From an uncultured Chloroflexota bacterium (lineage in GTDB: Bacteria > Chloroflexota > Anaerolineae > Caldilineales > Caldilineaceae), in assembly GCA_903879975.1 (NCBI GenBank), contig CAIRNL010000682.1, positions 1 through 15,059 of the forward strand: a stretch of DNA of 15,059 nucleotides, given 5' to 3'. Under the pieces are notes generated by a model. It did no database searches. It was not told the origin of the DNA and saw nothing but the letters and a program-made list of their open reading frames with translations. Position numbers and translations under genes: made by a program. Position 1 is the first letter of the stretch. The number at the start of each line of letters is the position of its first letter. Of this stretch, positions 13,914-15,059 are shown piece by piece.

Positions 13914-15059
13914 TTACTCGTGGATGCCACCCTCAGTGAGGCCGCGGGGGGCGAGGATCCGATCCAACTCTTCACCGGTCAGTTCGGTCTCTTCCAACGC
14001 AACTTCCTTGAGTGAACGGCCTTCGGCGTAGGCACGCTTAGCAATCTTGGCGCCTTTTTCATAGCCAATCACCGGATTGAGCGCCGTCACCAGGATCGGA
14101 TTACGACCGACCAGGCCGGCAATGTGCTTCTCGTTGACCGTAAAACCGGCTATGGCCTGGTCAGCGAGCATGCGGCCCCCGTTGGCCAGCAGCGTGATAC
14201 TCTGTAGCAGGTTGTAGGCAATGACCGGCAGCATCACGTTCAGCTGGAAATTGCCCGACTGGCCGCCGATCGTGAGGGTCAGATGGTTGCCCATCACCTG
14301 CGCGCAGACCATCGTCATGGCCTCAGGGATCACGGGATTCACTTTACCAGGCATGATGCTCGACCCAGGCTGAAGCGCAGGCAGCGCAATCTCACCAAAA
14401 CCAGCAATCGGACCACTGTTCATCCAGCGCAGGTCATTGGAAATCTTCATCAGGCTGGTAGCCACAGTGTTCAGCTGGCCGCTCAACTCGACCGCAGCAT
14501 CCTGCGTGCTCAACGACTCGAAATAGTTGGGGCTCGTCACCAGCGGCAGCTTTGTCCACTCGGCCAGTTTGGCAGCGATGGCAGCACCAAATTGGGGATG
14601 GGCGTTGATACCGGTGCCCACCGCCGTGCCACCCTGCGCCAGCTCAGCCAGCCGCGGCAGCGATGCCTCGATACGGTCGACACCATGCTGAATCTGGCTG
14701 GCCCAACCGCCGAGGATCTGGCTCATACGCACAGGCATGGCATCCATCAGGTGTGTGCGCCCCGTTGTGACCACATGGTCCACTGCAGCAGCCTTTTTGG
14801 CGATCGTCGTATGCAGATGCCTCAGTGCCGGCAACAATTCATCGTTGACTGCAAGGTAAGCACTGAGGTGGATGGCCGTTGGGATCACATCGTTGCTGCT
14901 CTGGCTCATGTTGATATGATCGTTCTGGTGCACCTTGCTGCCATGCTGGGCGGTAGCGAGTGAGGCCAGGACCTCATTGGCGTTCATATTGGTGCTGGTG
15001 CCCGAGCCTGTCTGGAAAATATCCAGCACGAAGTGGTCGTCATACTCGCCATTGGCCAC
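13914..15059 (-). CDS. fumC: Class II fumarate hydratase, N-terminus beyond window
   Basis: Catalyses fumarate to L-malate in the citric acid cycle. Visible are 381 codons ending in TAA; full-length class II fumarases are around 460 residues, so the first 80 or so lie past the right edge. The frame is open to the edge, and the GTG near 15059 is not the true start. Fumarase hallmarks are QTGSGTSTNMNANEV, MSQSSNDVIPTAIH, the GRTHLMDAMP histidine region, and the signature GSSIMPGKVNP at 14334-14366. Aspartase usually has a QAGAGTS motif here, so fumarase is favoured, although the two are related. It is convergent with the peptidase gene and unrelated to it by function. Confidence 0.93.
   Translation of the reverse strand: MANGEYDDHFVLDIFQTGSGTSTNMNANEVLASLATAQHGSKVHQNDHINMSQSSNDVIPTAIHLSAYLAVNDELLPALRHLHTTIAKKAAAVDHVVTTGRTHLMDAMPVRMSQILGGWASQIQHGVDRIEASLPRLAELAQGGTAVGTGINAHPQFGAAIAAKLAEWTKLPLVTSPNYFESLSTQDAAVELSGQLNTVATSLMKISNDLRWMNSGPIAGFGEIALPALQPGSSIMPGKVNPVIPEAMTMVCAQVMGNHLTLTIGGQSGNFQLNVMLPVIAYNLLQSITLLANGGRMLADQAIAGFTVNEKHIAGLVGRNPILVTALNPVIGYEKGAKIAKRAYAEGRSLKEVALEETELTGEELDRILAPRGLTEGGIHE

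Noticed and set aside
14283..14963. 226-codon open frame on the + strand over fumC
   Set aside because: Antisense to an intact fumarase; His/Arg-rich low-complexity composition typical for antisense frames.

Overview
The window is a bacterial chromosome segment, moderately GC-rich by eye, and is most consistent with a Chloroflexota-type organism. That placement is an inference from the gene set and protein style; no 16S or marker search was possible. Eleven of the twelve complete genes with a family assignment are clearly recognisable and lie on the + strand; the only - strand gene is a fumC that runs off the right edge.

Layout. (1) 1-410: upstream region with a near-consensus promoter (160-189). 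(2) 411-3063: the conserved near-origin cluster rpmH-rnpA-yidD-yidC-khpB(jag), closed by a strong intrinsic terminator at 3108-3137. (3) 3278-7023: a tight four-gene unit, PfkB-family kinase, parA, parB and a Gfo/Idh/MocA-like protein; the last gene overlaps parB and has lost the two hallmark catalytic residues of its family. (4) 7024-10400: a regulatory island holding a MerR-type protein with a cobalamin-binding domain and all the light-sensing residues of CarH, a polyprenyl-synthase-fold protein without its Asp-rich catalytic motifs, a 573-bp gene-free stretch with three tandem 11-bp repeats and many GCACA elements, and a CRP/FNR-type regulator that lacks cAMP-contact residues. (5) 10401-12350: rho behind an extended -10 promoter and a roughly 350-nt leader with four perfect 5-3-5 mini-hairpins, ended by an intrinsic terminator. 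(6) 12353-13904: a membrane-anchored double-LysM M23 endopeptidase-like protein with its own promoter and a structured leader, ending in a 16-bp hairpin shared with the convergent fumC (13914-15059, incomplete).

How the genes work together. The first cluster makes L34, RNase P protein and the YidC membrane-insertion machinery. ParA/ParB segregate the chromosome, and their presence beside rpmH-rnpA-yidC places the window near the replication origin. I see no canonical parS or strong DnaA-box cluster, although the 9.1-9.5 kb stretch is a possible weak candidate.

The most interesting part is 7.0-10.4 kb. A CarH-like B12 photoreceptor, a prenyl-synthase-like partner and a cAMP-independent CRP-type protein resemble the Thermus LitR/CarH-LdrP light-response arrangement. 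Tandem 11-bp direct repeats occur both at the predicted carH-like promoter and upstream of the CRP-type gene. This suggests a light- or B12-responsive regulatory cascade, which is a hypothesis and not a demonstrated system.
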